Positions 27,141-37,551 are shown, counted from the first letter of the stretch. The stretch is 64,000 nt of DNA from an uncultured Alphaproteobacteria bacterium (GCA_902617375.1 CACMWI010000001.1:252090-316089), one strand, 5' to 3'. Numbers and translations: made by a program. The notes: generated by a model not told the origin, from the letters alone.

Positions 27141-27578
27141 GTGGAAATAAACTACTACAATTTATTAAAATTTTTTCACATTGTTTTCTTCACAACATGG
27201 ATGGCCGGACTGTTTTACTTACCGCGACTTTATGTTTATCATTCTGGGACCAAAGCAAATTCGCCAGAATATAAGATATTCATAACAATGGAAAGAAAGC
27301 TGATGAAGTACATTATGAATCCATCTATGATACTAACCTGGTTCTTTGGCATATTACTTGTTTTGTACTTAGAGGTTTACAATCAGTTTTGGTTAAATCT
27401 AAAATTTGTTTTAGTCTTTCTTATATCTGTTTTTCATATGTACTGTGCGAAAATACGAAAAAATTTCGAAAATAATATTAATAGAAAAGATGATAAATTC
27501 TTTAGGTGGATCAATGAAGTTCCAACAATCCTTTTTTTACTAATCGTATTTTTAGTGGTTTTTCAACCAAATATTTGA
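27141..27578 (+). CDS. hemJ: Protoporphyrinogen oxidase HemJ
   Basis: 145 residues from a GTG two bases after hemH. Integral membrane protein with four spans; the N-terminal FFHIVFFTTWMAGLFYLPRLYVYH contains the conserved histidine and the W-x-A-G-x-x-Y-L-P-R motif, and KLMKYIMNPSMILTWFFG the later conserved block. HemJ is the oxygen-independent protoporphyrinogen IX oxidase of many alphaproteobacteria, placing it before ferrochelatase in the pathway and beside hemH in the operon. Confidence 0.5.
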   Translation: MEINYYNLLKFFHIVFFTTWMAGLFYLPRLYVYHSGTKANSPEYKIFITMERKLMKYIMNPSMILTWFFGILLVLYLEVYNQFWLNLKFVLVFLISVFHMYCAKIRKNFENNINRKDDKFFRWINEVPTILFLLIVFLVVFQPNI

Positions 27579-27632
27579 CAATGTAAATGGAATGAAATAT
27601 AAATAAATTCTTCTCAACTTTCCCTGAATCAC

Positions 27633-28889
27633 ATGCACTTAAAAGACCTTAAATCAAAAACCCCGTCTGATTTATTAAAAATAGCAGAAGATTTAAAAAT
27701 AGAAAATGCTGGAACCTTGAGAAAACAAGACATGATTTTCTCGATATTGAAACAGATGGCTTTAAATAATGATGCTATCTATGGCGAAGGCGTTTTAGAA
27801 ATACTTCAAGATGGTTTTGGATTTCTTCGATCGCCCGATGCAAACTATTTGCCAGGACCAGATGATATTTACGTTTCACCTTCACAAATTAAACAGAACA
27901 GCCTTAGAACGGGCGATACAGTAGAGGGAGAAATGCGGGCGCCAAGAGAAACAGAAAGATATTTTGCGATTACCAAAATAGATAAAATAAACTTTGAGGA
28001 AATTCAAAAAACTAAACAAAGAATAAACTTTGACAACTTGACGCCTCTTTACCCTGAGGATCAGTTAAATATGGAAATAAACGATCCAACTGTAAAAGAC
28101 ACGACCAATAGAGTTATGGACTTAATTGCTCCACTAGGGAAAGGTCAGAGAGCTTTAATTGTTGCGCCGCCTCGTACCGGCAAGACAGTTATGCTACAGA
28201 ACATTGCACATTCAATTACAACAAATCACCCAGAAGTTTACCTTATTGTTCTTTTGATTGATGAAAGACCAGAAGAGGTTACAGACATGATCAGATCAGT
28301 TAAGGGAGAAGTAGTGTCCTCAACTTTTGATGAACCAGCTGTCAGGCATGTTGCTGTGTCTGAAATGGTTATTTCAAAAGCCAAAAGATTGGTTGAACAC
28401 AAAAGAGACGTGGTTATTCTTTTGGACTCTATTACACGTTTGGCAAGAGCATATAATACCCAGGTCCCAAGTTCAGGAAAAGTTCTTACAGGTGGTGTAG
28501 ACGCAAATGCATTGCAAAGGCCTAAAAGATTTTTTGGTGCTGCAAGGAATATTGAAGAAGGAGGTTCCCTCACGATAATTGGAACAGCTCTTGTAGATAC
28601 AGGTTCAAGAATGGACGAGGTAATATTTGAAGAATTTAAAGGGACTGGTAATTCTGAAATTATTTTGGACAGAAAACTATCTGATAAAAGAGTTTTTCCA
28701 TCAATAGACGTAACAAAATCAGGAACAAGAAAGGAAGAACTATTGGTTTCAAAAGAAGATCTTTCAAAAATGTGGATATTAAGAAAGATTCTTATGCCAA
28801 TGGGGGTTACAGATTCAATGGAGTTTTTGCTAGAAAAAATTAAAAATTCAAAAAATAACGGTGATTTTTTTGAATCAATGAATTCTTAA
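27633..28889 (+). CDS. rho: Transcription termination factor Rho
   Basis: 418 residues, normal for Rho. N-terminal Rho-N helices with the [16 protein letters not shown] start, a cold-shock-like RNA-binding domain with [31 protein letters not shown] (split across about residues 50-80), then the ATPase core with Walker [12 protein letters not shown] and the [11 protein letters not shown] region. It is a hexameric RNA helicase that ends transcripts. It follows hemJ after 54 bases, and its TAA overlaps the xth ATG by one base. Rho matters here because few intrinsic terminators are visible. Confidence 0.5.
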   Translation: MHLKDLKSKTPSDLLKIAEDLKIENAGTLRKQDMIFSILKQMALNNDAIYGEGVLEILQDGFGFLRSPDANYLPGPDDIYVSPSQIKQNSLRTGDTVEGEMRAPRETERYFAITKIDKINFEEIQKTKQRINFDNLTPLYPEDQLNMEINDPTVKDTTNRVMDLIAPLGKGQRALIVAPPRTGKTVMLQNIAHSITTNHPEVYLIVLLIDERPEEVTDMIRSVKGEVVSSTFDEPAVRHVAVSEMVISKAKRLVEHKRDVVILLDSITRLARAYNTQVPSSGKVLTGGVDANALQRPKRFFGAARNIEEGGSLTIIGTALVDTGSRMDEVIFEEFKGTGNSEIILDRKLSDKRVFPSIDVTKSGTRKEELLVSKEDLSKMWILRKILMPMGVTDSMEFLLEKIKNSKNNGDFFESMNS

Positions 28890-29662
28890 TGAAAATCATT
28901 AGCTGGAATGTTAATTCAGTAAGAGTCAGAATTAATTATGTTAACGAATTGTTGCGTACGGAAAAGCCTGATTTTTTATGTTTGCAAGAAACAAAAATTA
29001 TTGATGATAAATTTCCAAACAAGAGTTTTGCAGATCTAGGTTATTTCTCATATTTTTTCGGCATACCTTCTTACAACGGAGTTGCAATTCTATCAAAAAA
29101 AAAACTTATTAGTACAGAAAAACATGATTTGTGCAACAAATTAGATGCAAGAATAATATCTGCAGAAACTTCTGATTTTGATATAATGTCAGTTTACGTT
29201 CCTGCAGGAGGGGATGTGCCGGACCCAAATACAAACCCGAAGTTTAGACATAAATTGCTTTTCTTGGATGAGTTGAATCAATTGTTAAAAAAAAAAAAAA
29301 AAATTATTGTGTGTGGCGATTTGAATGTTGCTCCTTATGAAGACGATGTTTGGTCCCACAAGAGTTTGATAAACGTTGTAAGTCATACAGAGATTGAAAG
29401 AGAAAAGTTAAAAAAAATTTTAGAGGACTGTAACTTAATCGACGCAGTCAGATACTTTATTAATCCTCCGCAAAACATATACACATGGTGGAGTTATAGA
29501 TCGCCAAATTACAAAATTAGCAATCGAGGGAGAAGGTTAGATCATATTTGGATTTCAAAGCAAATTAAAAACAAATTAGTAAATTCTAGAATTCTAGACA
29601 AATACAGAAGTAAAGACAAACCATCAGACCACGTCCCTGTGTGCCTTGAAATGAAAAACTAG
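28889..29662 (+). CDS. xth: Exodeoxyribonuclease III
   Basis: 257 residues. AP endonuclease and 3'-5' exonuclease of base-excision repair. Motifs: ISWNVNSVRVR at the start, FLCLQETKI with the catalytic glutamate, VYVPAGG, CGDLNVAPYEDDVW, and DHVPVCLEM at the end with the catalytic histidine. The gene contains a run of 17 adenines at 29287-29303 (encoding five to six lysines) that stays in frame. It overlaps the last base of rho and, tail-to-tail, 4 bases of the HIT gene. Confidence 0.5.
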   Translation: MKIISWNVNSVRVRINYVNELLRTEKPDFLCLQETKIIDDKFPNKSFADLGYFSYFFGIPSYNGVAILSKKKLISTEKHDLCNKLDARIISAETSDFDIMSVYVPAGGDVPDPNTNPKFRHKLLFLDELNQLLKKKKKIIVCGDLNVAPYEDDVWSHKSLINVVSHTEIEREKLKKILEDCNLIDAVRYFINPPQNIYTWWSYRSPNYKISNRGRRLDHIWISKQIKNKLVNSRILDKYRSKDKPSDHVPVCLEMKN

Positions 29663-30027
29663 GGTGCTATAATTCTGCCCAATCTTTTTCCTCCTAATAT
29701 ATGAATATGAAAGTGAGGAATTTCTTGACCTCCAAAATCCCCTATATTAGAAATGATCCTATAACCTTTTTTTAATTTCAATATGTCGGCTATAATAGCT
29801 ATAGATCTAATCATTGCCAAAATCGTTTTCTCCCCTGAACTTCTTGAAAAATCGTCAAAGCTACAATATTCTTTTTTCGGAATAATAACAACATGGATAG
29901 GTGCCTGAGGATTTATATCTTTAAATGCATAGACTTCTTCTGTTTCGTAGACAGGATCAGAGGGAATTTCTTTTCGTAGAATTTTCCCAAAAACATTTTC
30001 TTTATTGTAGTTTTTTATATCAATCAT
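29659..30027 (-). CDS. HIT-family nucleotide-binding protein (HinT-like)
   Basis: 122 residues from the ATG at 30027; a longer frame would run through hisE and lacks homology. The fold is recognised from VFGKILRKEIPSDPVYETE, INPQAPIHVVIIPKKEY and the catalytic histidine triad HFHIHILGG close to the C-terminus. HinT-type proteins cleave nucleoside phosphoramidates and adenylated intermediates. The start lies within the last bases of hisE, so it is the last gene of the his run; the hisE-HIT link is common in alphaproteobacteria. Confidence 0.5.
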   Translation of the reverse strand: MIDIKNYNKENVFGKILRKEIPSDPVYETEEVYAFKDINPQAPIHVVIIPKKEYCSFDDFSRSSGEKTILAMIRSIAIIADILKLKKGYRIISNIGDFGGQEIPHFHIHILGGKRLGRIIAP

Positions 30028-30310
30028 CTTCCATCCTTTTTGCGAGGACCTTAATAACATCCTCAAAAGAGCTTCCGGAATATTCAAGGAGTACAATAAG
30101 ATGAAAAATTAAATCAGCTGACTCCTCGAGAAGCTCATACTTCTCTTGGGCAAGAAAAGCTGAGACTGTTTCAACTGCCTCTTCGCCAACTTTATTCGCG
30201 ATTTTGACCTTCCCCTTTTTTACTAATTTTGAGACGTAAGAGTTTTCAGGCATTTCTAAAATTCTTTTTTTGACTATTTTAGAGAGAATTTCTAATGTTT
30301 CATTTTTCAT
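30020..30310 (-). CDS. hisE: Phosphoribosyl-ATP pyrophosphatase
   Basis: 96 residues from the ATG at 30310, right after the hisF stop; upstream Met codons would overlap hisF. MazG-like helical fold with the metal-binding signature [18 protein letters not shown] and [14 protein letters not shown]. It converts PR-ATP to PR-AMP, the second step of histidine synthesis. hisI, which performs the next step, is not fused to it and not in the window. It overlaps the HIT gene by 8 bases. Confidence 0.5.
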   Translation of the reverse strand: MKNETLEILSKIVKKRILEMPENSYVSKLVKKGKVKIANKVGEEAVETVSAFLAQEKYELLEESADLIFHLIVLLEYSGSSFEDVIKVLAKRMEDD

Positions 30311-30311
30311 A

Positions 30312-31082
30312 TTATTTATCCAAGTTATCAATTCTGACGTTAATACTTTTTGACTTTAAATATTTTTTTACTTGTTTAATAGTGAGTTCTTTAAAGTGGA
30401 AAACAGATGCTGCTAACACAGCAGAAGCTCCTCCTAATTTAATGCCATCAAAAAAATCTTTCAAACAACCAACTCCACCTGAAGCAATAACAGGTATATT
30501 CACAGCACTCGATATAGTAGATGTTAATTCCAAGTCAAACCCGTTTTTTGTTCCATCCCTATCCATTGAGGTGAGAAGAATCTCGCCAGCCCCTCGTTTT
30601 TCAATATTTTTAGCCCAAGATATTGCATCAATCCCTGTATCAACTCTACCCCCATTTATAAAAACATTCCAATTTTTTGATTTTTTTTTTGCGTCAATTG
30701 CAACAACAATACATTGATTCCCAAATTTTTTAGAAGATTCATTTATCAAAGATGGATTTTTAATGGCAGCACTATTTATAGAAACCTTATCTGCACCAGC
30801 CAAGAGGAACTCTTTTATGTCCATAATATTTTTTACACCACCTCCAACTGTAAGTGGTACAAAGCACTTTTCTGCTGTTTTTGAAATTACATCTATCATT
30901 GGTCTTCTTCGTTGATGTGTAGCTGTTATATCTAAAAAAGTTATTTCATCTGCACCCTCGTCGCTGTATGCCTTTGCTTGTTCAACAGGATCTCCTGCGT
31001 CTCTTAAAGATAGAAAATTAATTCCTTTTACAACTCTTCCAGCATCAACGTCAAGACATGGAATAATTCTAATTTTTAACAA
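30312..31082 (-). CDS. hisF: Imidazole glycerol phosphate synthase cyclase subunit
   Basis: 256 residues from a TTG at 31082; the frame extends further, but the family begins [20 protein letters not shown], two bases after the hisA stop. TIM barrel with the catalytic aspartates in IPCLDVD and [15 protein letters not shown]. Together with HisH it forms imidazole glycerol phosphate and AICAR from PRFAR. Order on the minus strand is hisB-DUF2628-hisH-hisA-hisF-hisE-HIT. Confidence 0.5.
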   Translation of the reverse strand: MLKIRIIPCLDVDAGRVVKGINFLSLRDAGDPVEQAKAYSDEGADEITFLDITATHQRRRPMIDVISKTAEKCFVPLTVGGGVKNIMDIKEFLLAGADKVSINSAAIKNPSLINESSKKFGNQCIVVAIDAKKKSKNWNVFINGGRVDTGIDAISWAKNIEKRGAGEILLTSMDRDGTKNGFDLELTSTISSAVNIPVIASGGVGCLKDFFDGIKLGGASAVLAASVFHFKELTIKQVKKYLKSKSINVRIDNLDK

Positions 31083-31083
31083 A

Positions 31084-31809
31084 CTATGTCTCCAGTATTT
31101 TAATGGCCTCTTCAACAGAAAATTTTTTTTCGTAAATTGCTTTCCCAGAAATAACACCAATCAAGTTTTTATTTTTAATTTTTTTTAACTTTGTTAAATC
31201 TTTTAAATCCGCCACGCCACCGGAGGCAATAATATTTATTTTTGTTAAACTTAAAAGTTTCTTTAGTTGTACAAAATTTGCACCTTCCATAAGACCGTCC
31301 TTTTCAATATCTGTGAAAATTATACTAGAAACCTTGGTGTTTTCGTATAATTTCAAGAAATTTTCAAAATTAATTTTTGATTCTTTTGCCCAGCCCTCAG
31401 TTGCGACAAATTCATTTTTAGTATCAAGGCCTATGGCAATTCTTCCTGGAAATTTTTCACATACTTTCTTTACGAAAGGAGGGTCTGTAAGGGCGATTGT
31501 ACCTAAAACAATCCTGTCTATATTATGATCTAACAATTTCTGTATGGTTTTTAATTGGCGTATTCCACCTCCAACCTGTATTTTTGATTTTACATTATTT
31601 CTAATGCGCAATATTACATCCATATTTCTACTTATACCGTTAAAAGCACCGTCAATGTCAACAATATGAATCCATTTAGCGCCTGCCTCACAGAATTTCT
31701 TTGCCTGCTTTACTGGGTCATCGCCATAAATTGTAAGTTTATCTAATTGTCCTTTTTTTAATCTTATGAATTGACCGTTTTTTATATCGATAGCCGGGTA
31801 GAAATGCAT
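31084..31809 (-). CDS. hisA: Phosphoribosylformimino-AICAR phosphate isomerase
   Basis: 241 residues from the ATG at 31809, 5 bases after hisH. TIM barrel; starts [18 protein letters not shown] with the catalytic aspartate in AIDI, has [20 protein letters not shown] and [11 protein letters not shown] with the second catalytic aspartate. It isomerises ProFAR to PRFAR, the HisF substrate. Longer upstream Met starts would overlap hisH and are rejected. Confidence 0.5.
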   Translation of the reverse strand: MHFYPAIDIKNGQFIRLKKGQLDKLTIYGDDPVKQAKKFCEAGAKWIHIVDIDGAFNGISRNMDVILRIRNNVKSKIQVGGGIRQLKTIQKLLDHNIDRIVLGTIALTDPPFVKKVCEKFPGRIAIGLDTKNEFVATEGWAKESKINFENFLKLYENTKVSSIIFTDIEKDGLMEGANFVQLKKLLSLTKINIIASGGVADLKDLTKLKKIKNKNLIGVISGKAIYEKKFSVEEAIKILET

Positions 31810-31813
31810 TACT

Positions 31814-32470
31814 TTATCCCTGTTCCAAAAAAGTTTTGAGAAAGGCAAGTCCAAAATAGTGACTCTTTTCAGGATGAAATTGAGTTCCGATAATATTTTC
31901 TTTTGAGATCATTGCAGTTATTTCCTCACCATAACATGTTGTGATCACTTTCTCATTTGCATTCTTATTTTGAAAATTATAACTGTGAACAAAATACGCA
32001 GATATATCATCAAGGTTTGTCACTTTCATTTTTTTTAACAGACACTTCGTGAATGCAGTCTCTTTTAAAAATTTAAGAGTATTCCAACCCATATGAGGAA
32101 TTTTTAAGTTATTGTTTTGATTGTTGATTTTTTTAACTTCCCCACTGATCCAGCCCAACCCAGAAAACTCGCCGTTTTCATAGCCTTTTGTGGCTAGCAT
32201 CTGCATTCCAACGCAAATTCCAAGAAAAGGTTTTTTCTTTTCTAAAACCATCTCCTCAAGGTAACTTCGGACCTTGGTTTTTATTAAGCCATTAAGACAT
32301 GATTCAAATGCCCCAACTCCAGGCAAAATAATATGAGTCGATTTTTTTAAATCCTCAATTGAGGATGAGACTAAGATTTTACAATCTTGTTTTTCTGTAA
32401 CTTTTTTAATTGCATTATGCACAGATTTCAGATTGCCTGTGCCATAGTCAATGATTAAGACATTTTTCAT
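31814..32470 (-). CDS. hisH: Imidazole glycerol phosphate synthase glutamine amidotransferase subunit
   Basis: 218 residues. Class I glutaminase: IIDYGTGNLKSVHNA at the N-terminus, the nucleophile cysteine in FLGICVGMQML around residue 87, and the catalytic His-Glu in QFHPEKS near the end. It supplies ammonia to HisF. It directly follows the DUF2628 gene (stop and start adjacent). Confidence 0.5.
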   Translation of the reverse strand: MKNVLIIDYGTGNLKSVHNAIKKVTEKQDCKILVSSSIEDLKKSTHIILPGVGAFESCLNGLIKTKVRSYLEEMVLEKKKPFLGICVGMQMLATKGYENGEFSGLGWISGEVKKINNQNNNLKIPHMGWNTLKFLKETAFTKCLLKKMKVTNLDDISAYFVHSYNFQNKNANEKVITTCYGEEITAMISKENIIGTQFHPEKSHYFGLAFLKTFLEQG

Positions 32471-32824
32471 TTATCTGCTTTCAGTTAAAAACTTTATAAT
32501 TGCATCCTCCTTTGAATTTGCAACTACATGTTTAAGAGGTTTAAATTTTCTCTTAATTAACTCTTGAATGTACAAATCTCTTGCAAATTTACCCCAAAAT
32601 AAGCTTGAGGCAATTGAAGATATAACAAAAAAATATTTTAGATCATAGACTGATAAAATAAAATTACAGTAGCTAAGAAATGCTATTCCAATTGCAGAAT
32701 ACACCCATAATTTTCTAAAAAGCCCCCAAATTGGTCCAAGAAAAAATGCAAGAATAGAAAAACCAGTTTTAACTACAATTAAATCTTTATCTAAGTTGTT
32801 TTTAAGAATACAGTAGGTAATCAT
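32471..32824 (-). CDS. DUF2628 membrane protein
   Basis: 117 residues. About three hydrophobic segments: GFSILAFFLGPIWGLFRKLW (the conserved F-x-P-x-W core of DUF2628), YSAIGIAFLSYCNFI, and YFFVISSIASSLFWG. A charged C-terminus ends in NSKEDAIIKFL. The family has no established function, but in alphaproteobacteria it is commonly encoded between hisB and hisH, as here. It is separated from hisB by 20 bases and abuts hisH, so it belongs to the his transcript. Confidence 0.5.
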   Translation of the reverse strand: MITYCILKNNLDKDLIVVKTGFSILAFFLGPIWGLFRKLWVYSAIGIAFLSYCNFILSVYDLKYFFVISSIASSLFWGKFARDLYIQELIKRKFKPLKHVVANSKEDAIIKFLTESR

Positions 32825-32844
32825 TTAAAAGCTCCTCAAACTAA

Positions 32845-33432
32845 TTATAAAGATCCTTTAGTCGAGGGTATCTCGTCTGTTCTTTTAAAGTCAATGGATA
32901 CAGCCTCTCTGAGAGCTCTAGCCAAACCTTTGAAGCAAGATTCTATGATATGATGATTATTTTCTCCATATAAATTTTCTACATGTAATGTTATTCCAGA
33001 GCTTTGAGAGAAAGCCTGAAACCATTCTTTAAAAAGCTCAGTGTCCATTTCACCTAACTGAGAAATTGTAAAGTTTACTTTCCAAACTAAATATGGCCTG
33101 TTGGAACAATCAACAACAACTCTTGACAAAGTTTCGTCCATGGCAGATAAGGCTTGACCAAATCTTTTAATTCCCTTTCGATCTCCAAGCGCCTTATTCA
33201 GTGCTTCCCCGAATGCTAATGCACTGTCCTCTGTTGTGTGATGAAGGTCAACATGCAAGTCACCTTTAGCTTTAATTGAGATGTCAATCAGGCTGTGTTT
33301 AGAGATTTGATCCAGCATATGATCAAGGAAACCTATGCCAGTTTTAATATCGCTTTTACCTTTGCCATCTAAGTTTACTTTAACTTCTATGGTTGTTTCT
33401 TTGGTTTTTCTGTTTACAGAATATTTTCTCAT
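32845..33432 (-). CDS. hisB: Imidazoleglycerol-phosphate dehydratase
   Basis: 195 residues, the usual length of the monofunctional form. Motifs: [14 protein letters not shown] and [14 protein letters not shown] with the metal-binding histidines, then [15 protein letters not shown] near the C-terminus with the second metal set. It dehydrates imidazole glycerol phosphate. It is the first gene of the minus-strand his run; its promoter must share the 71-base gap with divergent hslV. Confidence 0.5.
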   Translation of the reverse strand: MRKYSVNRKTKETTIEVKVNLDGKGKSDIKTGIGFLDHMLDQISKHSLIDISIKAKGDLHVDLHHTTEDSALAFGEALNKALGDRKGIKRFGQALSAMDETLSRVVVDCSNRPYLVWKVNFTISQLGEMDTELFKEWFQAFSQSSGITLHVENLYGENNHHIIESCFKGLARALREAVSIDFKRTDEIPSTKGSL

Positions 33433-33503
33433 ATGAAATGTTTTTGAATATCAATTCCTGAATATATAGATTATAATAAAATTATCAATGAGGCTCTAAA
33501 TTT

Positions 33504-34055
33504 ATGAATCACAAGAATTTTAATGAAAAATGGTATGGTACAACAGTAGTTTCAGTTAGAAGGGACTCTGAAGTTGTTATTGCAGCTGACGGACAAGTAA
33601 CACTTGGCGATACAGTGATGAAGGCAAATGCGCGAAAAGTTAGATCTCTTGCTGGAGGCAATGTAATTACTGGATTTGCAGGGGCAACGGCAGATGCATT
33701 TTCACTTTTTGAAAGATTAGAATCGAAGTTAGAAAAGCATTCCAACAATCTTATGAGATCATGCGTTGAGCTAGCTAAGGACTGGCGGACGGATAGATAT
33801 CTTAGAAGGTTAGAGGCAATGATGCTTGTTGCAGACAAAGAAGTAAGCTTAATACTAAGTGGTACAGGAGATGTTCTTGAACCCAAAGATGGATTAATGG
33901 CTATAGGATCAGGTGGAAACTTTGCATTAGCAGCTGCAAGGGCAATGTTTGATTCCAAGCTTAAACCAGAGGAAATAGCAAAGAAAAGTCTTGAAATTGC
34001 AGCAGAATTATGTATCTACACCAATAATAATATTATTGTTGAAAAAATCAAATGA
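33504..34055 (+). CDS. hslV: ATP-dependent protease subunit HslV
   Basis: 183 residues. Proteasome-like peptidase: the short propeptide ends at WYG, and the mature N-terminus TTVVSVRRD carries the catalytic threonine (residue 13). [13 protein letters not shown] and [23 protein letters not shown] follow as in the family. It assembles as two hexamers capped by HslU. Its stop overlaps the hslU start (ATGA). The hisB/hslVU divergent pair is typical of alphaproteobacteria. Confidence 0.5.
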   Translation: MNHKNFNEKWYGTTVVSVRRDSEVVIAADGQVTLGDTVMKANARKVRSLAGGNVITGFAGATADAFSLFERLESKLEKHSNNLMRSCVELAKDWRTDRYLRRLEAMMLVADKEVSLILSGTGDVLEPKDGLMAIGSGGNFALAAARAMFDSKLKPEEIAKKSLEIAAELCIYTNNNIIVEKIK

Positions 34056-35362
34056 CATCATTCACTCCCAGAGAAATTGTATCAGAACTAGACAGATTTA
34101 TTGTAGGACAAAAAACAGCAAAACGAGCAGTGGCAATTGCGCTGAGGAATAGGTGGCGAAGACAACAAATAAAAGGATCACTCAAAGACGAAGTTTTACC
34201 TAAAAACATTTTAATGATTGGACCCACAGGAGTAGGAAAAACAGAAATAGCAAGAAGATTAGCAAAACTTGCAGACGCTCCCTTTATAAAAGTTGAAGCA
34301 ACAAAATTTACTGAAGTTGGTTACGTAGGAAGAGATGTTGAGCAAATAATTAGAGATTTGCTTGAGGTATCAATAAATAATAATAGAGAGAGCTTAAAAA
34401 ATGAGATAAAAGCCAAAGCTGAAGTCAATGCTGAGAAAAGAGTAGTGGATGCTTTAGTAGGCACTTCAGCCTCAAATCAAACTAAAGAAAAATATAAAAA
34501 GATGCTGAGAGCTGGGGAATTAGACAACCAAGAGATAGAGATCGAAGTATCATCAAAGAGCCCCTCTCCGTTTAAGTCAATGGAAATTCCAGGCATGCCT
34601 GGTGGTTCTATGGGTATGATAAATTTAGGAGAAATTTTTGGTAAAGGTTTTGGTCAAAAAAAAGAAAAGAGAAAACTCTCTGTTAAAGAATCTCATGAAA
34701 TTCTTTTAGATGAAGAGTCAGAGAAATTAATTGACCATGATAATTTAATAAAAAGAGCAGTTTTTAATGTTGAAAACGACGGGATTGTTTTTATTGATGA
34801 AATAGATAAGATTTGTGGAAAAAATTCTGGCACTTCAGCTGAAGTTAGCAGAGAAGGTGTACAAAGAGATTTATTACCTCTGATAGAAGGTTCAACAGTT
34901 TCGACCAAATATGGGTCAGTTAAGACAGATCATATCTTGTTTATAGCTTCAGGAGCATTCCATGTTGCTAAACCTTCTGACTTACTACCCGAATTACAAG
35001 GTCGTCTTCCAAATAGGGTTGAGCTAAAAGCGTTGGGGAAAGATGATTTTATTAGAATATTAAAAGAGCCTGAAAATAATCTAATAAAACAGTATGTAGA
35101 GCTCATTTCTACAGAAGGTGTAAATCTAAACTTTTCGGAAGATGCCATATCAGAGGTTGCTTCAATTGCTACTAGAGTTAATGATGAGGTTGAAAATATA
35201 GGAGCAAGAAGACTTCACACAATTTTAGAAAAGATTCTCGAGGACATTAGTTTTGCTGCATCTGATAAGAAATCAGATAAAATAGATATTGACAAAAAGT
35301 ATGTTGTTGATCAAATTGGCGACATTTATAAAGACACAGATTTAACAAAATTTATTTTGTAA
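34052..35362 (+). CDS. hslU: ATP-dependent protease ATPase subunit HslU
   Basis: 436 residues. AAA+ unfoldase: [20 protein letters not shown] start, Walker [17 protein letters not shown], the GYVGRD pore loop, an I-domain with Glu/Lys-rich helices (about 105-230), Walker B FIDEIDKI and the sensor region [12 protein letters not shown]; it ends in the HslV-docking tail KFIL. It unfolds substrates into HslV. Its last 11 bases overlap the convergent Smr gene. Confidence 0.5.
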   Translation: MTSFTPREIVSELDRFIVGQKTAKRAVAIALRNRWRRQQIKGSLKDEVLPKNILMIGPTGVGKTEIARRLAKLADAPFIKVEATKFTEVGYVGRDVEQIIRDLLEVSINNNRESLKNEIKAKAEVNAEKRVVDALVGTSASNQTKEKYKKMLRAGELDNQEIEIEVSSKSPSPFKSMEIPGMPGGSMGMINLGEIFGKGFGQKKEKRKLSVKESHEILLDEESEKLIDHDNLIKRAVFNVENDGIVFIDEIDKICGKNSGTSAEVSREGVQRDLLPLIEGSTVSTKYGSVKTDHILFIASGAFHVAKPSDLLPELQGRLPNRVELKALGKDDFIRILKEPENNLIKQYVELISTEGVNLNFSEDAISEVASIATRVNDEVENIGARRLHTILEKILEDISFAASDKKSDKIDIDKKYVVDQIGDIYKDTDLTKFIL

Positions 35363-35858
35363 GCTTTTTCAAATAAACAAGAAATGCACCTTCACCCCCC
35401 ATATTTGATGGAGCGTGATCAAACCAAATTATTTTCTTTGATAATGCCAGTGAGGTTAACCAAATTGGTATTTTTTCCTTTAATACTCCAGTTCCCTTCC
35501 ATCTATCCTCAACAAACAACCTTTTCCCTTTTCCAGTTATGATTAATAAAAGTCTTTGGTTATTTTGGGAATTGTAATTTACAAACTCATAGACCATCTT
35601 TTTAGAATCTTTAATATTATTGCCATGAAGATCAAGTGAAGCAGAAATTCTGATTCTTTTCTTTTGAATCTTTCTTAAGATATTTTTTTCTAAAGCCCCC
35701 CAACTCTCAGAAACTTTGATATCCATAAGATCAATGTCTTTGTTAGTGTTTTCTATTTTCGATGTTTCTAATGTTTTTTGTTGTTTACGTATTATTTTTT
35801 TTTGATCTTTTAATGGATTTACGGTTTTTTTAAAATGTTCCCAATCATTGTCATTCAT
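35352..35858 (-). CDS. Smr-domain protein
   Basis: 168 residues. A charged N-terminus (1-70) precedes the C-terminal Smr domain with [31 protein letters not shown] and the later [12 protein letters not shown]. Smr domains are nucleases related to the MutS2 tail and act in nucleic-acid processing, for instance cleavage of mRNA at collided ribosomes; the role of this stand-alone form is unknown. It follows mltA directly (one base between stop and start frames), in the common Tim44-MltA-Smr order. Confidence 0.5.
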   Translation of the reverse strand: MNDNDWEHFKKTVNPLKDQKKIIRKQQKTLETSKIENTNKDIDLMDIKVSESWGALEKNILRKIQKKRIRISASLDLHGNNIKDSKKMVYEFVNYNSQNNQRLLLIITGKGKRLFVEDRWKGTGVLKEKIPIWLTSLALSKKIIWFDHAPSNMGGEGAFLVYLKKLTK

Positions 35859-36884
35859 TTAATTACTATAAGGAATAAATGCATGTAAATAAATTTTTTT
35901 TTTGAGGATTCCTGCCTTTTTCTCAGCAACTTCCCCACTTCCAAAAAACAAATCAGCTCTATTGGGACCAATAATGGCCCCGCCAGTATCTAAAGAAATC
36001 ACCGGTAAAATAGATTCATTTTTTTCCATCTGAATGAAAAAAGGCAAACCCAAGGGGTAAATATTTTTATCGACTGCTACACTTAAATTTGGTTCTAAAG
36101 GAGTTCCAAATGCCCCGATTGGATTTTTATCTTTTCTAAATGACATTTCTTTAAAAAAAATAAACCTTTTATTCTGATGAAGAATTTCTTTAGATAAAGT
36201 TGGGTTTGTTCTCAGCCACTTTTTTATTGTGAACAAGTTTACATTATTCTTACTAAGGTAGTTTTTTTTAATCAGTATTTTTCCTACCGATGTGTAGCTC
36301 ATGTCGTTGTTTCCATTATATACTAGTTTTACCTTTTCTTTATTTGGGAACTCTCCAATTCCAGACCCTTGTATATGAAGAAAAAATAGGTTTATTTCGT
36401 CATCAGTCCAAAGAATAGCATCTTTTTCACTAAAATTTTTTTCAATGAAACTTCGAGATTTATTTATATAGAAATTATTTTTGTTTAGTATTGGAAATTT
36501 ATAAAAACTATCTCGATTGCGAGAGACCCTAATGATTGGTTCATAATATCCAGTTAACAACCCAGAATTTTCTTGAATTTTTTTAAATTTAAAATTTTTT
36601 ATTATAAATTTTTTAAAATCTTTTGCTGATTTATTTTCCTCAAGAATTATGCACTTTTTCCTCCATTCAGTTGGCTTTCCAAATTTATGCTTAAAGTTCT
36701 TGTTTAAATTTTTGTAAAATTTATTTGAACTGCAAACATTTCGGAGTTGATTGGAGAAAAGAGTTACTTGTGTGTCGCTTAATTCTAAAATTTGTTTATT
36801 AGAAATTTTGGAGGAAAGTGCCTGGCTATCTAAGAAATTTACAAAAAAATAAATAAGTAAAAATTTAATTTTAATTTTCTTCAA
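35859..36884 (-). CDS. mltA: Membrane-bound lytic murein transglycosylase A
   Basis: 341 residues from a TTG at 36884; no Met occurs within the first part of the signal peptide, so TTG is the best start and it overlaps the Tim44-like gene by 14 bases. The N-terminus IKFLLIYFFVNFLDSQALS is a signal peptide without a clear lipobox. The MltA core shows LLTGYYEPIIRVSR, then FFLHIQGSGIGEF, YNGNNDMSYTSVGKIL and a 3D-type end VISLDTGGAIIGPNRADLFF. It cleaves peptidoglycan glycan strands with anhydro ends. Neighbours Tim44 and Smr are conserved partners in position. Confidence 0.5.
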   Translation of the reverse strand: MKKIKIKFLLIYFFVNFLDSQALSSKISNKQILELSDTQVTLFSNQLRNVCSSNKFYKNLNKNFKHKFGKPTEWRKKCIILEENKSAKDFKKFIIKNFKFKKIQENSGLLTGYYEPIIRVSRNRDSFYKFPILNKNNFYINKSRSFIEKNFSEKDAILWTDDEINLFFLHIQGSGIGEFPNKEKVKLVYNGNNDMSYTSVGKILIKKNYLSKNNVNLFTIKKWLRTNPTLSKEILHQNKRFIFFKEMSFRKDKNPIGAFGTPLEPNLSVAVDKNIYPLGLPFFIQMEKNESILPVISLDTGGAIIGPNRADLFFGSGEVAEKKAGILKKKIYLHAFIPYSN

Positions 36885-37551
36885 TTTCCTCTAGAATCCA
36901 ATTTGGATCTTTACTTTTTAAGTTTTTAGAGAATGTCCAGATCTCTTTAATTTGTAAAATTTGGTTGTTGTCGCCGTCAATCACCTCGTCATTAGAATTT
37001 TTTGTAACTTGTACTTGCTCTGAATCAAATAGAATCTTGAAATAAGCAACATACTTCTTTTCTAGATTTACAGCTTTAATTTCAGGGTTTTTTACACTTA
37101 TTACTGTAATTTCAAGCGTTTCTTTGTTCTTTGCTCTTTGATTTATTTGATCTTCAAATGCTTTATAGATATTTTTACTTACTAATTTTTCTAAAGCTTT
37201 CAGATTATTTGCAGAATACTCTGTCAAAATATATTCAAAAGCTTTTTTGGCACCATCGCAAAAAGAACTCATATCAAATTTATCGTCTATTTTTAAGATT
37301 TCATTAATTGCAGAATTTATTTTTTTATTTGAATGAAGATTTTTTTTAACACTCTTGTTCGATTTGGCAGCCTTTTGATCAGAGACGGAGTCAGGTTCAG
37401 ATTCGTTAAATGCATTTTTTCTTTGAGTAAATTTTTCAACGATATCACTCTCATTTCCTGTTTTTTTACCAAGGACGTTACGCAACCTGTTAATTATGAA
37501 AACCGCAATCATTGCTAAGATCAATATATCAATGTAAGGGATGTTATTCAT
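36871..37551 (-). CDS. Tim44-like domain membrane protein
   Basis: 226 residues. A single N-terminal membrane anchor (YIDILILAMIAVFIINRLRNVLG) is followed by a charged linker (35-80) and a Tim44/MRPL45-like domain with DMSSFCDGAKKAFEYILTEY, LKALEKLVSKNIYKAFE and the late WTFSKNLKSKDPNWILEEIEE ending. In alphaproteobacteria this family lies beside secB, as here, and is thought to act in membrane protein import or assembly by analogy with mitochondrial Tim44; that is inference. It is divergent from secB, sharing an 81-base gap. Confidence 0.5.
   Translation of the reverse strand: MNNIPYIDILILAMIAVFIINRLRNVLGKKTGNESDIVEKFTQRKNAFNESEPDSVSDQKAAKSNKSVKKNLHSNKKINSAINEILKIDDKFDMSSFCDGAKKAFEYILTEYSANNLKALEKLVSKNIYKAFEDQINQRAKNKETLEITVISVKNPEIKAVNLEKKYVAYFKILFDSEQVQVTKNSNDEVIDGDNNQILQIKEIWTFSKNLKSKDPNWILEEIEEN

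Noticed and set aside
33509..33958. 149-residue minus-strand ORF opposite hslV
   Set aside because: A mirror of a highly conserved gene; Ser/Ala-rich composition is the usual artefact.
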